Shown here one piece after another: positions 1 through 9,413 of a stretch of DNA of 64,000 bases (within the stretch, counting starts at the first letter, position 1; every line of letters starts with the position of its first letter). Under the pieces are notes generated by a model. It was not told the DNA's origin and did no database searches. It saw nothing but the letters and a program-made list of their open reading frames with translations. The position numbers and the translations under genes were made by a program. Source of the DNA: Rhizobium sp. BK251 (GTDB lineage Bacteria; Pseudomonadota; Alphaproteobacteria; Rhizobiales; Rhizobiaceae). The stretch covers positions 248,001 to 312,000 of the forward strand of contig NZ_SLUQ01000004.1 in NCBI RefSeq assembly GCF_004345245.1, written 5' to 3'.

Positions 1-176
1 TCCTCATGCCGCGAACGCGGCTCCAGCTCAGCCTCGATCGCCTGCTCGAAGGTTTTCTCGGCGGCAGGCGGCGCGTCGGTCACGTCAGGCGAGATCTCTC
101 CCGGGGCCACGGGCTGCTGCTCCACCGGCTTTTCCCTGCCGAAGGTGAAGACCTTTTTGATGAAACTGAGCGCCAT
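1..176 (-). CDS. ftsY: Signal recognition particle receptor FtsY, N-terminal fragment
   Basis: The reverse strand opens with MALSFIKKVFTFGREK and continues into an acidic, Pro/Glu-rich stretch that runs off the left edge, so only about 58 residues are present. This matches the variable acidic N-terminal (A) region of alphaproteobacterial FtsY, the membrane-associated SRP receptor GTPase; the NG GTPase domain lies outside the window. The gene starts 16 bases after the stop of mtaB on the same strand, fitting the usual rhizobial order dapF-mtaB-ftsY. Identity rests on the N-terminus plus context, since no catalytic motif is visible. Confidence 0.8.
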   Translation of the reverse strand, partial: MALSFIKKVFTFGREKPVEQQPVAPGEISPDVTDAPPAAEKTFEQAIEAELEPRSRHE

Positions 177-192
177 GGGGTTTCCGTGAAAG

Positions 193-1467
193 TCAGGCCG
201 CGTCGGCGGCCATCGATTGCATGTTGAGATGCCTGCCATTGTGGCCGGTGATCGTAACCGGCACAAGATCGCGCGGCCTCAGGCCGGGTGCGGCAACAAG
301 CGTGAAATTTTCCGTGTGGGCGAGACCGTTGTTCTCCACAAGCAGCGATTGCCTGCTGCCCACCATGCCGTCGAGATGAGCCTGGTGCAGCCGCTGCCCC
401 GTTTCCCGGAGCCGTGCGGCGCGTTCCTTGACGAGCGCGCGGTCGAGCTGCGGCATGCGCGCTGCCGGCGTGCCGGGACGCGGACTGTAGGGGAAGACGT
501 GGAGATGCGCGATGCGCGCTTCCTCCGCCAGGCTGGCGGCATTGGCGAACATCTCCTCGGTCTCCGTCGGAAAGCCGGCGATCATATCCGCGCCCAGGCT
601 CGTTTCCGGTCGAAGACGGCGCACCTCCTCGACGAAGGCAAGCGCGTCGGCACGCAGATGCCGCCGCTTCATCCGCTTCAGGATCATGTCGTCGCCATGC
701 TGCAGCGAGAGATGCAGATGCGGCATGAAACGCGGCTCGTCGGCAATGAGGTCGAGAAGATGCCGGTCCGCCTCGATGCTGTCGATCGAGGAGAGCCGCA
801 GGCGGCGTATCTCGGGAACCTGCTTCAATAGGGTCTTGGCGAGAAAGCCGAGGCTCGGCTGACCGGGAAGATCCGCGCCGTAGCTGGTGGCATCGACACC
901 CGTAAGGACAATCTCGCGGTACCCACCCTCGACGAGACTGCGGGCCTGCTCGACGACGGCGCCCATCGGCACCGAGCGCGAATTGCCGCGGCCGTAGGGG
1001 ATGATGCAGAAGGTGCAGCGGTGGTCACAGCCGTTCTGGACCTGGATGAAGGCGCGGACATGGCCATCTATGTGCTTCACCATCTGCGGGGCCGTTGCCC
1101 GGACGCTCATGATGTCGTTGACGCGCAGCTTCTCTTCCGCCGAAACGCCGAAATCCGGCAGTCCGCGATAGGAGGCGCTCTTCAGCTTCTCCTCATTGCC
1201 GAGAACGGCATCGACCTCGGCCATTTCAGCGAAGGTCTGCTTTTCGGTCTGCGCCGCACAGCCGGTGACGATGATGCGGGCATGGGGATTTTCGCGTCGC
1301 GCCCGGCGGATCGCCTGACGGGCCTGGCGCACGGCTTCGCCCGTCACGGCACAGGTATTGACCAGGATGGCATTGTTGAGCCCGGCCTTTTCCGCCTGCG
1401 CCCTCATCACTTCGGATTCATAGGTGTTGAGGCGACAGCCGAAGGTGATGACCTCGACGCCGCTCAC
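193..1467 (-). CDS. mtaB: tRNA threonylcarbamoyladenosine (t6A37) methylthiotransferase MtaB
   Basis: A radical-SAM methylthiotransferase of about 424 residues that converts t6A37 to ms2t6A37 in tRNAs reading ANN codons. The N-terminal UPF0004 domain has the expected cysteines (FGCRLN, NTCAVT, VTGCAAQ) for one 4Fe-4S cluster. The radical-SAM motif CDHRCTFC holds the second cluster and is followed by [13 protein letters not shown]-terminal TRAM-like segment follows. I chose the GTG start that overlaps the dapF stop (GTGA), because it places [13 protein letters not shown] at the N-terminus as in the family. An upstream in-frame extension would run through dapF and is not needed. MiaB is excluded by the FGCRLN-type N-terminus. 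Confidence 0.92.
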   Translation of the reverse strand: MSGVEVITFGCRLNTYESEVMRAQAEKAGLNNAILVNTCAVTGEAVRQARQAIRRARRENPHARIIVTGCAAQTEKQTFAEMAEVDAVLGNEEKLKSASYRGLPDFGVSAEEKLRVNDIMSVRATAPQMVKHIDGHVRAFIQVQNGCDHRCTFCIIPYGRGNSRSVPMGAVVEQARSLVEGGYREIVLTGVDATSYGADLPGQPSLGFLAKTLLKQVPEIRRLRLSSIDSIEADRHLLDLIADEPRFMPHLHLSLQHGDDMILKRMKRRHLRADALAFVEEVRRLRPETSLGADMIAGFPTETEEMFANAASLAEEARIAHLHVFPYSPRPGTPAARMPQLDRALVKERAARLRETGQRLHQAHLDGMVGSRQSLLVENNGLAHTENFTLVAAPGLRPRDLVPVTITGHNGRHLNMQSMAADAA

Positions 1468-2369
1468 CGCGTCTCGGCTCCCTGTTCGGCATCGCGCGAC
1501 CAGGAACCGGTCGTAGGGTCGACCGTGCCGGACCATTCCCATTCGGCCGGGCCGGTCATCACGACATGGTCGTCGTCGCGCCACTCGATGATGAGCGGCT
1601 GGCGAACCGGGCTGGAGGCGACGTCGATCTTGACCGTGCGGCCGGTGCGGCCGGTACGGGCAGCGCTGACGGCAGCGGCACAGGCGGCCGAGCCGCAGGC
1701 GAGCGTCAAGCCGGCACCGCGCTCCCAGGTGCGGGTGCGCAGCGAGGAATCCGAGGTGACTTCGGCCAGCGTGATGTTCGCGCGCTCCGGAAACATCGGA
1801 TGGTTTTCGAGCAGCGGGCCGAAGCGGACGAGATCATAGGACATCACATCCTTGTTGACCCAGAAGACTGCGTGCGGGTTGCCCATCGACATGGCCGAAG
1901 GCGAATGGAGCACCGGATTGTCGATCGGCCCGATCTGAAGCTCGATACGACTTGTGTCGTAAAATTCCTCGGCGAGCGGGATCCTGTCCCATTCGAAGAT
2001 GGGCTTGCCCATGTCGACGGAGATCGTGCCGTCCTCGTGCTCGACGGCATTCAGGATGCCCGCGACGGTCTGGAAGGTGAACACCTTCTTGCCGGTCTCG
2101 GCCGAGAGCGCCTGGACGACGCAGCGCGTGCCGTTGCCGCAAGCCTGCGCCTTGGAGCCATCGGAATTGAGAATATCGATAAAGGCATCGGTGCCATGGG
2201 CCTTCGGATCATGGATCGCCATGATCTGGTCGAATTGGGTCTCGCCATCGGCATTGAGCGCGATTGCAGCTGCTGGCGTCACCTTGTCGGTGCGGCCACG
2301 CATGTCGACGACAAGGATCTTGTTGCCAAGTCCATTCATCTTCGCGAATTCAACCGTACTGCTGCTCAT
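1464..2369 (-). CDS. dapF: Diaminopimelate epimerase
   Basis: Epimerises LL- to meso-diaminopimelate for lysine and peptidoglycan synthesis in the cytosol. The 301-residue protein has the two catalytic cysteine motifs of the family, ACGNGTRCV in the first half and ACGSAACAA in the second, and the N-terminal [10 protein letters not shown] signature. It begins with [16 protein letters not shown] and lies divergently from the EF-G-like gene. Its stop overlaps the GTG of mtaB by four bases, so the two are probably translationally coupled. Confidence 0.97.
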   Translation of the reverse strand: MSSSTVEFAKMNGLGNKILVVDMRGRTDKVTPAAAIALNADGETQFDQIMAIHDPKAHGTDAFIDILNSDGSKAQACGNGTRCVVQALSAETGKKVFTFQTVAGILNAVEHEDGTISVDMGKPIFEWDRIPLAEEFYDTSRIELQIGPIDNPVLHSPSAMSMGNPHAVFWVNKDVMSYDLVRFGPLLENHPMFPERANITLAEVTSDSSLRTRTWERGAGLTLACGSAACAAAVSAARTGRTGRTVKIDVASSPVRQPLIIEWRDDDHVVMTGPAEWEWSGTVDPTTGSWSRDAEQGAETR

Positions 2370-2563
2370 TTGGCCATTCCATGTCTCTTGGCCAGTATAT
2401 GGCGGAAAGCCGCGGGAATTACCAGTACCGCCATCAGGGCCGGCCGAAAGCGCCTTTGCCGACCACCCGCAATCAAGAAAACCTGCAAGTGTCTAGCGCT
2501 TCTTGCCAGTTCGGGGCATTCTGGAGGTTCGGATGCGTGCTTATGGCTATGGGAGGATTGCCG

Positions 2564-4525
2564 ATGCGCTGCTTTGCCGTGCTTGGACCGTCGCAAACGG
2601 GAAAATCGACACTCGTCGCCAAATTGGCAGCGCTCGAGGGTCGGCCAGCGAAGTCAGTCTCACCACCGGGATCAGGTCTTACCGAATTCGAATTCATGGA
2701 TGAAAGCTGGTGCGCGCTGGATACGCCCGGCACCAACGAAGCGATCGCCTATGCTCAGGATGCCCTCCTGGCAAGCGACGCCTGCATACTCTGCGTGTCC
2801 CCAGTACCCGAGGAGGCCGTACTCGCCGCCCCTTATCTGCGCGCGATCGAGGCCTCGGGAACACCCTGCATCCTCTTCGTCAACCGGATGGACGAGCCGC
2901 GCGGCCGCCTGCGCGATGTCATTGCCTCGCTTCAATCCTATTGCAACCACGCGCTGGTGCTTCGGCAGGTGCCCATCAGGGAGGGGGACAAGGTCGTCGG
3001 CAGCTGCGATCTTATTTCGGAGCGCGCCTGGCGTTACCGCGAGGGCCAGCCCTCGTCGCTGATAGAGCTTCCCGCGAGCGCTACCGAGCGCGAACAGGAA
3101 GCGAGGACCGAGCTTCTGGAGCATCTGTCCGAGTTCGACGACTGGCTGCTGGAGGAGCTCATTGAGGACCGCGAACCGGCAAGCGACGCGCTCTATTCGA
3201 TCTCCTCGCGCGTTCTCAGGGAAAACAGGATTGTTCCCGTGCTGTTCGGCTCGGCCAGCCATAGCAACGGCATGTTGCGGCTGATGAAGGCGTTGCGCCA
3301 TGAGGCACCCCCCGTCACGGCGCTGCGAAAGCGGCTTGCCGAGGCAGCGGGCGTGAGCGAGGGCACGCTTTCGGCCGTGAGTTTCCAGGCCTATCACCGC
3401 GCGAACATCGGCAAGACCGTTCTCGTTCGCGCGCTGGGCAACGGCCTGAAACAGGGTTCCGTTCTGGCCGGCGGCGGGCTCGGCTCGGTGCAGGAGGCGA
3501 CGACCGGCAAGCCCGTTGCCGGCGGATCGCCGGGCGAAGGCTATGTCTTCGCCGCAGTAAAATCGGACCACCTGCCTACGCCGGCCCTGTTGACGCCCAA
3601 CCAGGTGCTGCCGCCGCCCGAATGGACGGCGCCGCCGACACCGATGCTCGAGCGTATCCTGGTCGCGGGCAGCGAACGTGACGAGACCAAGCTCTCGGCG
3701 ACCCTGGCGAAGCTCGTCGAGACCGATCGCGGGCTGCGCGTGATGCAGGAGGAGGGAACCGGCGCCCCCTTGATTTGCGCCCAGGGACCGGTGCACCTGC
3801 GCGACGTGCGCAGGACCCTTTCGGAAGTATTCCACGTCGAGGTTGCGGAGCGTTCGCCGAGCCCCGTCTACCGTGAGACGATCTCGAAGCCTTCCAATGT
3901 TCACTACCGCCATCGCAAGCAGACGGGCGGTGCCGGGCAGTTCGCCGACGTGCAGCTCAGCGTGCGGCCGAATACCCGCGGCGAAGGCTTCACCTTTGGT
4001 GAGACCGTCAAGGGCGGCACGGTCCCCCGCAACTACATTCCGGCAGTGGAAGCGGGCGCTCGCGAGGCGATGGAAAAGGGCCCGCTCGGCTTTCAGGTCA
4101 TCGATGTCGAGGTGACGCTGACTGACGGACAGTATCATTCCGTCGACAGCTCGGATTTCGCCTTCCGCGCAGCGGCGAAGATGGGCGTCCGCCAGGCGCT
4201 GTCGCAGGCCTCGGCCGTATTGATGCAGCCGGTGGTCCGCGTCGAGATCCACATTCCCTCCGTCTATTCGGGCGGCCTGGTCGCCATCGTCTCCTCGTTG
4301 AAGGGCCAGGTGCTCGGCTTCGACCGCGACGAGGGCGCCAAGGGATGGGATATCTTCCGGGCGCTTGTTCCCGGCAGTGCGCTGGAAGAGCTGGCCCGCT
4401 CGCTTCGCTCGGCCACGCAGGGCATAGGCTACTTCACCAAGACCTTCGACCACTTCGAAGAGCTCTACGGCAAGGAGGCTGACGCCATCGTCAATGCACA
4501 TGGAGCCGGCACGAACGGGGGCTGA
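2564..4525 (+). CDS. Elongation factor G-like protein (divergent translational GTPase paralogue)
   Basis: About 653 residues with the EF-G domain order: G domain, domain II, domain III, domain IV (HYRHRKQTGGAGQFADV) and domain V. The ATG at 2564 follows GGGAGG with a 7-base gap, and Walker A (GPSQTGKST) starts only a few residues in. The G domain is unusual. The P-loop and DTPG are separated by roughly 35 residues, so switch I is shorter than in FusA. The switch II motif is DTPGT, lacking the catalytic histidine of DTPGH. The NKxD motif is NRMD. This matches the widespread but poorly understood EF-G-like family seen in Alphaproteobacteria rather than the essential fusA, which normally sits with rpsL/rpsG/tuf. 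Function unknown; GTP hydrolysis may be slow or altered. Confidence 0.85.
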   Translation: MRCFAVLGPSQTGKSTLVAKLAALEGRPAKSVSPPGSGLTEFEFMDESWCALDTPGTNEAIAYAQDALLASDACILCVSPVPEEAVLAAPYLRAIEASGTPCILFVNRMDEPRGRLRDVIASLQSYCNHALVLRQVPIREGDKVVGSCDLISERAWRYREGQPSSLIELPASATEREQEARTELLEHLSEFDDWLLEELIEDREPASDALYSISSRVLRENRIVPVLFGSASHSNGMLRLMKALRHEAPPVTALRKRLAEAAGVSEGTLSAVSFQAYHRANIGKTVLVRALGNGLKQGSVLAGGGLGSVQEATTGKPVAGGSPGEGYVFAAVKSDHLPTPALLTPNQVLPPPEWTAPPTPMLERILVAGSERDETKLSATLAKLVETDRGLRVMQEEGTGAPLICAQGPVHLRDVRRTLSEVFHVEVAERSPSPVYRETISKPSNVHYRHRKQTGGAGQFADVQLSVRPNTRGEGFTFGETVKGGTVPRNYIPAVEAGAREAMEKGPLGFQVIDVEVTLTDGQYHSVDSSDFAFRAAAKMGVRQALSQASAVLMQPVVRVEIHIPSVYSGGLVAIVSSLKGQVLGFDRDEGAKGWDIFRALVPGSALEELARSLRSATQGIGYFTKTFDHFEELYGKEADAIVNAHGAGTNGG

Positions 4526-4569
4526 AGCCCCTCCCCCGGGCAGGCAAGAGGCAATTTGCCGCTCATCGC

Positions 4570-4711
4570 TTGACTTTGACCACGCTTTCCTGTTTATCGC
4601 GGCGATCTGCGACGAGCGACAGCCTCCGAGCCACCGACCGGGACCCGCCAAGGTATAAAGAGATCCCGGAGGTCAACACCCGACAGCGCGATGCGCCCTC
4701 GGGTGCTTTTT
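4570..4711 (+). promoter_or_regulatory. Candidate promoter, short transcript and intrinsic terminator upstream of ffh
   Basis: The 268-base gap before ffh is structured. TTGACT at 4570-4575 is followed 17 bases later by TTTATC (4593-4598), a plausible sigma-70 promoter. At 4677-4711 there is a strong hairpin: CACCCGA (4677-4683) pairs with TCGGGTG (4699-4705), GCGC pairs with GCGC inside it, and CTTTTT follows directly. Together they would give an RNA of roughly 100 nt, either a small RNA or an attenuated ffh leader. It does not look like SRP RNA, as I do not see its conserved domain IV. Promoter and hairpin are read directly from sequence; the transcript is inferred. Confidence 0.5.
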
Positions 4712-4793
4712 GGCTTTGCGTCTTGTTTTCGTCAAGGAAAAGCACGACGTTTCGGCTATCGCAAAAGCCCGAAACGTTACCAAGGAAGAGCCA

Positions 4794-6371
4794 ATGTTTG
4801 AAAACCTCCAGGACCGTCTTGGATCCATCCTGAATGGACTGACAGGGCGTGGCGCGCTTTCGGAAAACGATGTTTCCGCGGCGCTGCGGGAGGTTCGCCG
4901 TGCGCTTCTCGAGGCCGACGTCTCGCTTGAGGTCGTCCGCTCCTTTACCGACCGCGTGCGCGAGAAGGCCGTCGGCGCCGAGATCCTGAAGTCGATCAAG
5001 CCCGGCCAGATGGTCGTCAAGATCGTCCATGACGAGCTGATCGAGATGCTCGGTGGCGAAGGCGTGGGCGTCGACCTGCATGCGGCGGCTCCGGTCGTCA
5101 TCATGATGGTCGGCCTGCAGGGTTCGGGCAAGACGACGACGACGGCAAAGATCGCCAAGCGGCTTACCGAGCGCGAGAAGAAAAAGGTGCTGATGGCGTC
5201 GCTCGATACGCGCCGCCCGGCCGCGCAGGAGCAGCTTCGCCAGCTCGGCGTCCAGACCAATATCGATACTCTTCCGATCATTCCCGGCCAGTCCCCGACA
5301 GATATCGCTGCCCGCGCAGTCCAGGCGGCCAAGCTCGGCGGCCACGACGTCGTCATCCTCGATACCGCCGGCCGCACGCATATCGACGAGCCCTTGATGG
5401 TCGAGATGGCCGACATCAAGAAGAAGTCGAACCCGCATGAAATCCTGCTGGTGGCGGATAGCCTGACCGGTCAGGACGCCGTCAACCTGGCCCGCAATTT
5501 CGACGAGCGCGTCGGCATCACCGGCCTGATTCTGACCCGCATGGACGGCGACGGTCGCGGCGGCGCGGCCCTTTCGATGCGCGCCGTTACCGGCAAGCCG
5601 ATCAAGCTCATCGGCGTCGGCGAAAAGATGGGCGAGCTGGAGGAATTCCATCCCCGCCGCATCGCCGACCGCATCCTCGGCATGGGCGACATCGTTTCGC
5701 TCGTCGAGAGGGCGGCCGAGAATATCGACGCCGAGAAGGCGCGCGCCATGGCCGAGAAGATGGCCAAGGGCAAGTTCGACCTCGACGATCTCGCCGACCA
5801 GCTTCGCCAGATGCAGAAAATGGGCGGCATGGGCGGCATCATGGGCATGATGCCCGGCATGGCCGGCATGAAGGACAAGATGTCGGCCGCCGGCCTCAAT
5901 GACAAGCTGTTCGGTCGCCAGATCGCGATCATCTCCTCGATGACCAAGGCCGAGCGTACCAACCCCGACATACTGAAGCATTCCCGCAAGAAGCGCATCG
6001 CTGCCGGCTCCGGCACGGACGCCGCCGACATCAACAAGCTGCTCAAGATGCACCGCCAGATGGCGGACATGATGAAAATGATGGGCGGCAAGGGCAAGGG
6101 CGGCATGATGAAACAGATGATGGGCGGCCTTGCGGGCAAGATGGGTCTTGGTGGCATGGGCGGCATGGGCGGCATGCCCGATCTTTCGAAGATCGACCCT
6201 AAACAGCTTGAGGCGCTGCAGAAGCAAGCAGAAGCCTCGGGCCTCAAGCCGGGCGGGCTGTCCGGCCTGAGTGGCGGAATGCCAGGCGGGTTGCCAGGTC
6301 TGGGGGGACCGAAGCTTCCAGGTCTGGGCGGTGGCTTTCCGGGTCTGCCCGGATTGCCGAAGAAGAAGTGA
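4794..6371 (+). CDS. ffh: Signal recognition particle protein Ffh (SRP54 GTPase)
   Basis: A 525-residue SRP GTPase that binds signal sequences of nascent membrane proteins and docks with FtsY. The start MFENLQDRLGSILNGLTGRG is the family N-terminus, with AAGGAAG upstream. NG-domain motifs seen: GLQGSGKTTTTAKIA (P-loop), DTRRPAAQEQL, DTAGRTHIDEP and RMDGDGRGGAALS. The M domain is methionine-rich (GGMGGIMGMMPGMAGM). The C-terminus extends beyond the enteric protein in a Gly/Pro/Leu-rich tail ending in KKK, common in rhizobial Ffh. It heads the ffh-chorismate mutase-rpsP-rimM-trmD group. Confidence 0.98.
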   Translation: MFENLQDRLGSILNGLTGRGALSENDVSAALREVRRALLEADVSLEVVRSFTDRVREKAVGAEILKSIKPGQMVVKIVHDELIEMLGGEGVGVDLHAAAPVVIMMVGLQGSGKTTTTAKIAKRLTEREKKKVLMASLDTRRPAAQEQLRQLGVQTNIDTLPIIPGQSPTDIAARAVQAAKLGGHDVVILDTAGRTHIDEPLMVEMADIKKKSNPHEILLVADSLTGQDAVNLARNFDERVGITGLILTRMDGDGRGGAALSMRAVTGKPIKLIGVGEKMGELEEFHPRRIADRILGMGDIVSLVERAAENIDAEKARAMAEKMAKGKFDLDDLADQLRQMQKMGGMGGIMGMMPGMAGMKDKMSAAGLNDKLFGRQIAIISSMTKAERTNPDILKHSRKKRIAAGSGTDAADINKLLKMHRQMADMMKMMGGKGKGGMMKQMMGGLAGKMGLGGMGGMGGMPDLSKIDPKQLEALQKQAEASGLKPGGLSGLSGGMPGGLPGLGGPKLPGLGGGFPGLPGLPKKK

Positions 6372-6382
6372 AAGGACCCCCC

Positions 6383-6697
6383 GTGGCCACCAATGATACC
6401 GATGTGAAAAGCCAGCTTGCTGGCTACCGTCAGTCGATCGACAACATCGACGCAGCCCTCATCCACATGCTCGCCGAGCGCTTCCGCTGCACCAAGGAAG
6501 TCGGCGTGTTGAAGGCAAAGTACAACCTGCCGCCGGCCGATCCGGCGCGGGAGGAATACCAGATCGACCGTCTTCGCCACTTGGCGAAGGACGCCAATCT
6601 GGATCCGGATTTCGCCGAGAAGTTTCTGAACTTCGTCATCAAGGAAGTCATCCGGCACCATGAGCAGATCGCAGCGGATCACGCCGCGGCAAAATGA
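6383..6697 (+). CDS. Chorismate mutase, AroQ class
   Basis: A small all-helical protein (about 104 residues) of the AroQ fold, predicted to rearrange chorismate to prephenate for Phe/Tyr synthesis. Helix 1 carries YRQSIDNIDAALIHMLAERF, followed by CTKEVGVLKAKYNLPPADPAREEYQIDRLRHLA, which matches the AroQ pattern of active-site Arg/Lys/Glu residues. I chose the GTG at 6383, preceded by AAAGGA at a 6-base gap. A GTG at 6368 overlapping the ffh stop is the alternative and adds five residues. It is a stand-alone monofunctional domain without a prephenate dehydratase fusion. Confidence 0.88.
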   Translation: MATNDTDVKSQLAGYRQSIDNIDAALIHMLAERFRCTKEVGVLKAKYNLPPADPAREEYQIDRLRHLAKDANLDPDFAEKFLNFVIKEVIRHHEQIAADHAAAK

Positions 6698-6745
6698 ACC
6701 ATACCGCGAAAAGAAGCGGTCAAGAAAAGCCTAAGGAGTAAAGAA

Positions 6746-7111
6746 ATGGCACTGAAAATTCGTCTCGCCCGCGGTGGCTCCAAGAAGCGCCCGTACTACC
6801 ATGTTGTCGTTGCCGACGCTCGCAGCCCGCGCGACGGCCGCTTCCTGGAAAAGCTCGGCGCCTGGAACCCGATGCTCGGCAAGGAAGACGCAAAGCGCGT
6901 CGAACTCAACGCCGACCGGATCAAGCACTGGCTCGACCAGGGTGCACAGCCGACCGACCGCGTCCTGCGCTTCCTGAACGAGGCCGGCCTTGCCAAGCGC
7001 GAAGCCCGCAGCAACCCGGAAAAGGCAAAGCCGGGCAAGAAGGCCCAGGAGCGCGCTGCCGAAAAGGCCCAGAAGGTCGCTGACGCCGCTGCAGCTGCCT
7101 CCGCGGAATAA
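6746..7111 (+). CDS. rpsP: 30S ribosomal protein S16
   Basis: 121 residues beginning [33 protein letters not shown], the conserved S16 N-terminus. It has the typical alphaproteobacterial extension rich in Lys, Ala and Glu after residue 90. The start is preceded by CTAAGGAGTAAAGAA, a strong ribosome-binding site. A small hairpin (ACCGC at 6703 with GCGGT at 6716) lies just upstream. The gene ends 23 bases before a strong palindromic terminator. Confidence 0.98.
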   Translation: MALKIRLARGGSKKRPYYHVVVADARSPRDGRFLEKLGAWNPMLGKEDAKRVELNADRIKHWLDQGAQPTDRVLRFLNEAGLAKREARSNPEKAKPGKKAQERAAEKAQKVADAAAAASAE

Positions 7112-7133
7112 TTCGCAGCATTTCACCGATTGG

Positions 7134-7165
7134 ACGGGCGGCATGTCGACATGCCGCCCGTTTTT
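7134..7165. terminator. Rho-independent terminator after rpsP (28-bp perfect palindrome)
   Basis: Positions 7134-7161 form an uninterrupted 28-bp inverted repeat (arms ACGGGCGGCATGTC and GACATGCCGCCCGT) followed by a run of T up to 7165. It separates ffh-rpsP from rimM-trmD-rplS, although these genes lie close together. Confidence 0.85.
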
Positions 7166-7233
7166 CATTTCCAATTGTCGAAACATCTCCTATGAGGGGT
7201 TGATCTTCGTTTGAACCCGACGACGGCGAACTC

Positions 7234-7809
7234 ATGGCCAAGCTCGAAAATCCGGTTTTGATGGCAACCATTGGCGGCGCGCAGGGCTTGCGCGGCGAAG
7301 TGCGTGCCAAGACCTACACTTCAGACCCGACCGCGCTCGGCGACTACGGCAATCTTCATAGTCTCGACGGGCGCAGTTTCGAGATTTTGGAGATCCGCGA
7401 AGCGAAGAACGTCGCCATCGTGCGCTTCCGCGGTATCAATGACCGCAACGCCGCCGAGGCGCTGAATGGCCTCGACCTCTATATCGAGCGCGACAATCTG
7501 CCTGATCAGGAACTGGAAGACGACGAATTCTTTTATGCCGATCTGGAAGGTCTAGAGGCCGTGGACGCGAACGGCACCGGCTATGGCATCGTCAGCGGCA
7601 TCTACGATTTCGGAGCAGGTGATCTCCTCGAGCTCAAGGGGCCGGGCAAACGGCCGGTATTGATCCCCTTCTCCGAGACGGCCGTGATCGAAATCGATCT
7701 CGAGAACGGCAAGATCCTTATCGATCCCGTTGCGGCCGGCCTGGTCGACGACCAAGAGGAAGTTGCCAAGCTCAAGGGCCCGAAGCCGCCGCGCCGCGGC
7801 AAGAAATGA
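7234..7809 (+). CDS. rimM: Ribosome maturation factor RimM
   Basis: A 191-residue 16S rRNA processing factor that helps assemble the 30S head through S19. The N-terminal RimM domain ([25 protein letters not shown]) and the C-terminal PRC-barrel-like domain ([23 protein letters not shown]) are both present, with a Lys/Arg-rich tail. No good Shine-Dalgarno precedes the ATG; the N-terminal match decides the start. trmD begins seven bases after its stop, so the two are probably one transcription unit. Confidence 0.96.
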   Translation: MAKLENPVLMATIGGAQGLRGEVRAKTYTSDPTALGDYGNLHSLDGRSFEILEIREAKNVAIVRFRGINDRNAAEALNGLDLYIERDNLPDQELEDDEFFYADLEGLEAVDANGTGYGIVSGIYDFGAGDLLELKGPGKRPVLIPFSETAVIEIDLENGKILIDPVAAGLVDDQEEVAKLKGPKPPRRGKK

Positions 7810-7816
7810 GCCGGCC

Positions 7817-8518
7817 ATGAGCTTCCGGGCGACGATCCTGACACTCTATCCCGAGATGTTTCCGGGGCATCTCGGCCTGTCGCTCGCCGGCAAGGCTCTC
7901 GCACGCGGAGACTGGACGCTCGACACCGTGCAGATTCGTGACTTCGCAACCGATCGCCACCGCACGGTGGACGACACGCCGGCCGGCGGTGGAGCCGGCA
8001 TGGTGCTGAAGCCGGACGTGCTAGGCCGTGCCATCGATCACGCGTCCGGCGACGACGCTCGGCCCCGTCTGCTGATGAGCCCACGCGGGCGGCCCCTGAC
8101 GCAGGAGCGCGTGCGCGAACTTGCGTCGGGCGACGGCGTCACCATCGTCTGCGGCCGCTTCGAGGGCATCGACCAGCGGGTGATAGAGGCGCGAGCGCTG
8201 GAGGAAGTCTCGATCGGAGACTACATCCTCTCCGGCGGCGAGCCGGCAGCACTTGTCCTGCTGGATGCCATCGTCCGCATCCTGCCGGGCGTCATGGGCA
8301 ACGACCTTTCGGGGGTGCATGAAAGCTTCGAGGGCGGACTTCTCGAACACCCGCAGTACACGAGACCGCAGGAATGGGAAGGCCGCGAGATACCGGCCGT
8401 CCTCACCTCGGGAAACCACGGCGCCATCGATCGCTGGCGGCGCGACGAGGCGCTGAGCTTGACCAAGGAACGCCGGCCGGACCTTCTTGCAAAGGCTGCG
8501 ACGATCAGGAAAGGCTGA
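7817..8518 (+). CDS. trmD: tRNA (guanine-N1)-methyltransferase TrmD
   Basis: A 233-residue SPOUT methyltransferase that makes m1G37 in tRNAs and prevents frameshifting. The N-terminus [20 protein letters not shown] is diagnostic. The trefoil-knot motifs [27 protein letters not shown] and [22 protein letters not shown] form the SAM pocket. The start lies seven bases after the rimM stop. Length is normal. Confidence 0.97.
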   Translation: MSFRATILTLYPEMFPGHLGLSLAGKALARGDWTLDTVQIRDFATDRHRTVDDTPAGGGAGMVLKPDVLGRAIDHASGDDARPRLLMSPRGRPLTQERVRELASGDGVTIVCGRFEGIDQRVIEARALEEVSIGDYILSGGEPAALVLLDAIVRILPGVMGNDLSGVHESFEGGLLEHPQYTRPQEWEGREIPAVLTSGNHGAIDRWRRDEALSLTKERRPDLLAKAATIRKG

Positions 8519-8577
8519 TAATCGCACCAGACGCGGCGAAATCGACACTTCGCCTTCACAAAAATGTCTCCCAAGGG

Positions 8578-8606
8578 ATGACAAGGCCGGCCGTTTCGTG
8601 TATTGG
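8578..8606 (+). promoter_or_regulatory. Candidate promoter for rplS
   Basis: In the 236-base gap between trmD and rplS, ATGACA (8578-8583) is separated by 17 bases from TATTGG (8601-8606). This would give an rplS leader of about 140 nt, long enough for regulation. I see no clear terminator in the gap. The call rests only on hexamer similarity and spacing. Confidence 0.35.
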
Positions 8607-8754
8607 CCCACCCGGAAATGGGGCATGCCCCGTCTGCCAGCAAACAAAGAATGGCGAATCCGCTCCCGCCCGCAAGGGCAAAATCCGGAGGCAATGGCCG
8701 AAGGATAAGTGTCGAGCGCTCTGGCTGTTTCAGAAGAACCAAAAGGTTAAGACG

Positions 8755-9297
8755 ATGAACATCATTCAGCAGCTCGAGGCCGAACAGGCCGCGAAGATCG
8801 AAGCCAAGCGCACGCTTCCCGAATTCTCCCCGGGCGACACCGTCCGCGTCAACGTGAAGGTCACGGAAGGCAACCGTACCCGCGTCCAGGCCTATGAAGG
8901 CGTCTGCATTGCCCGCTCCGGCGGCGGTCTGCAGGAAAACTTCACGGTCCGCAAGATTTCCTACGGCGAAGGCGTCGAGCGCGTATTCCCGATCTACTCC
9001 CCGATGATCGAAAGCGTCGAAGTCGTTCGTCGCGGTAAGGTCCGTCGCGCCAAGCTCTACTATCTGCGCGACCGTCGCGGCAAGTCCGCCCGTATCGTCG
9101 AGAACACTGGCACGCGCGCCCGCAAGCTCAACGACGCCGAGCGTCAGGCTGTTGCCGATGAGAAGGCACGTCTCGAGGCTGAAAAGGTCGCAGCAGCTCA
9201 GGCACTCGCAGCCGAAAAGGCAGCAGCCGAGGCCGCGGAAGCCAAGGCAGCAGCCGAAGCTGCAGCGGCAGCCGCTGCAGAGCCGGCCGCAGAATAA
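8755..9297 (+). CDS. rplS: 50S ribosomal protein L19
   Basis: The ATG at 8755 gives [36 protein letters not shown], the L19 N-terminus; upstream in-frame codons belong to the leader. About 115 residues form the L19 core at the 30S-50S interface ([42 protein letters not shown]). The rest is an Ala/Glu/Lys-rich tail making the protein about 180 residues, longer than enteric L19 but common in rhizobia. A strong terminator follows at 9343. Confidence 0.97.
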   Translation: MNIIQQLEAEQAAKIEAKRTLPEFSPGDTVRVNVKVTEGNRTRVQAYEGVCIARSGGGLQENFTVRKISYGEGVERVFPIYSPMIESVEVVRRGKVRRAKLYYLRDRRGKSARIVENTGTRARKLNDAERQAVADEKARLEAEKVAAAQALAAEKAAAEAAEAKAAAEAAAAAAAEPAAE

Positions 9298-9342
9298 TTG
9301 GCCGGCGCCTTCGGACGCAGCACAGCTTTCCAAACTGTTTAT

Positions 9343-9368
9343 CGCCGGGACTTGTCCCGGCGATTTTC
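9343..9368 (+). terminator. Rho-independent terminator after rplS
   Basis: CGCCGGGAC (9343-9351) pairs with GTCCCGGCG (9354-9362) across a TT loop and is followed by ATTTTC. It lies 46 bases after the rplS stop, between convergent genes. Confidence 0.85.
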
Positions 9369-9413
9369 GTTTCCGGGCAGCGCTGTCATGGCGACGGCGC
9401 CGCAGCCGAACTG

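Noticed and set aside
4526-4793. SRP (4.5S) RNA gene next to ffh
   Set aside because: The structured region lacks the conserved domain IV loop and internal-loop sequences of SRP RNA.
4691-4801. Small open frame starting ATGCGCCCTCGG before ffh
   Set aside because: It overlaps the terminator hairpin and the ffh start, has no suitably spaced ribosome-binding site, and shows no conserved features.
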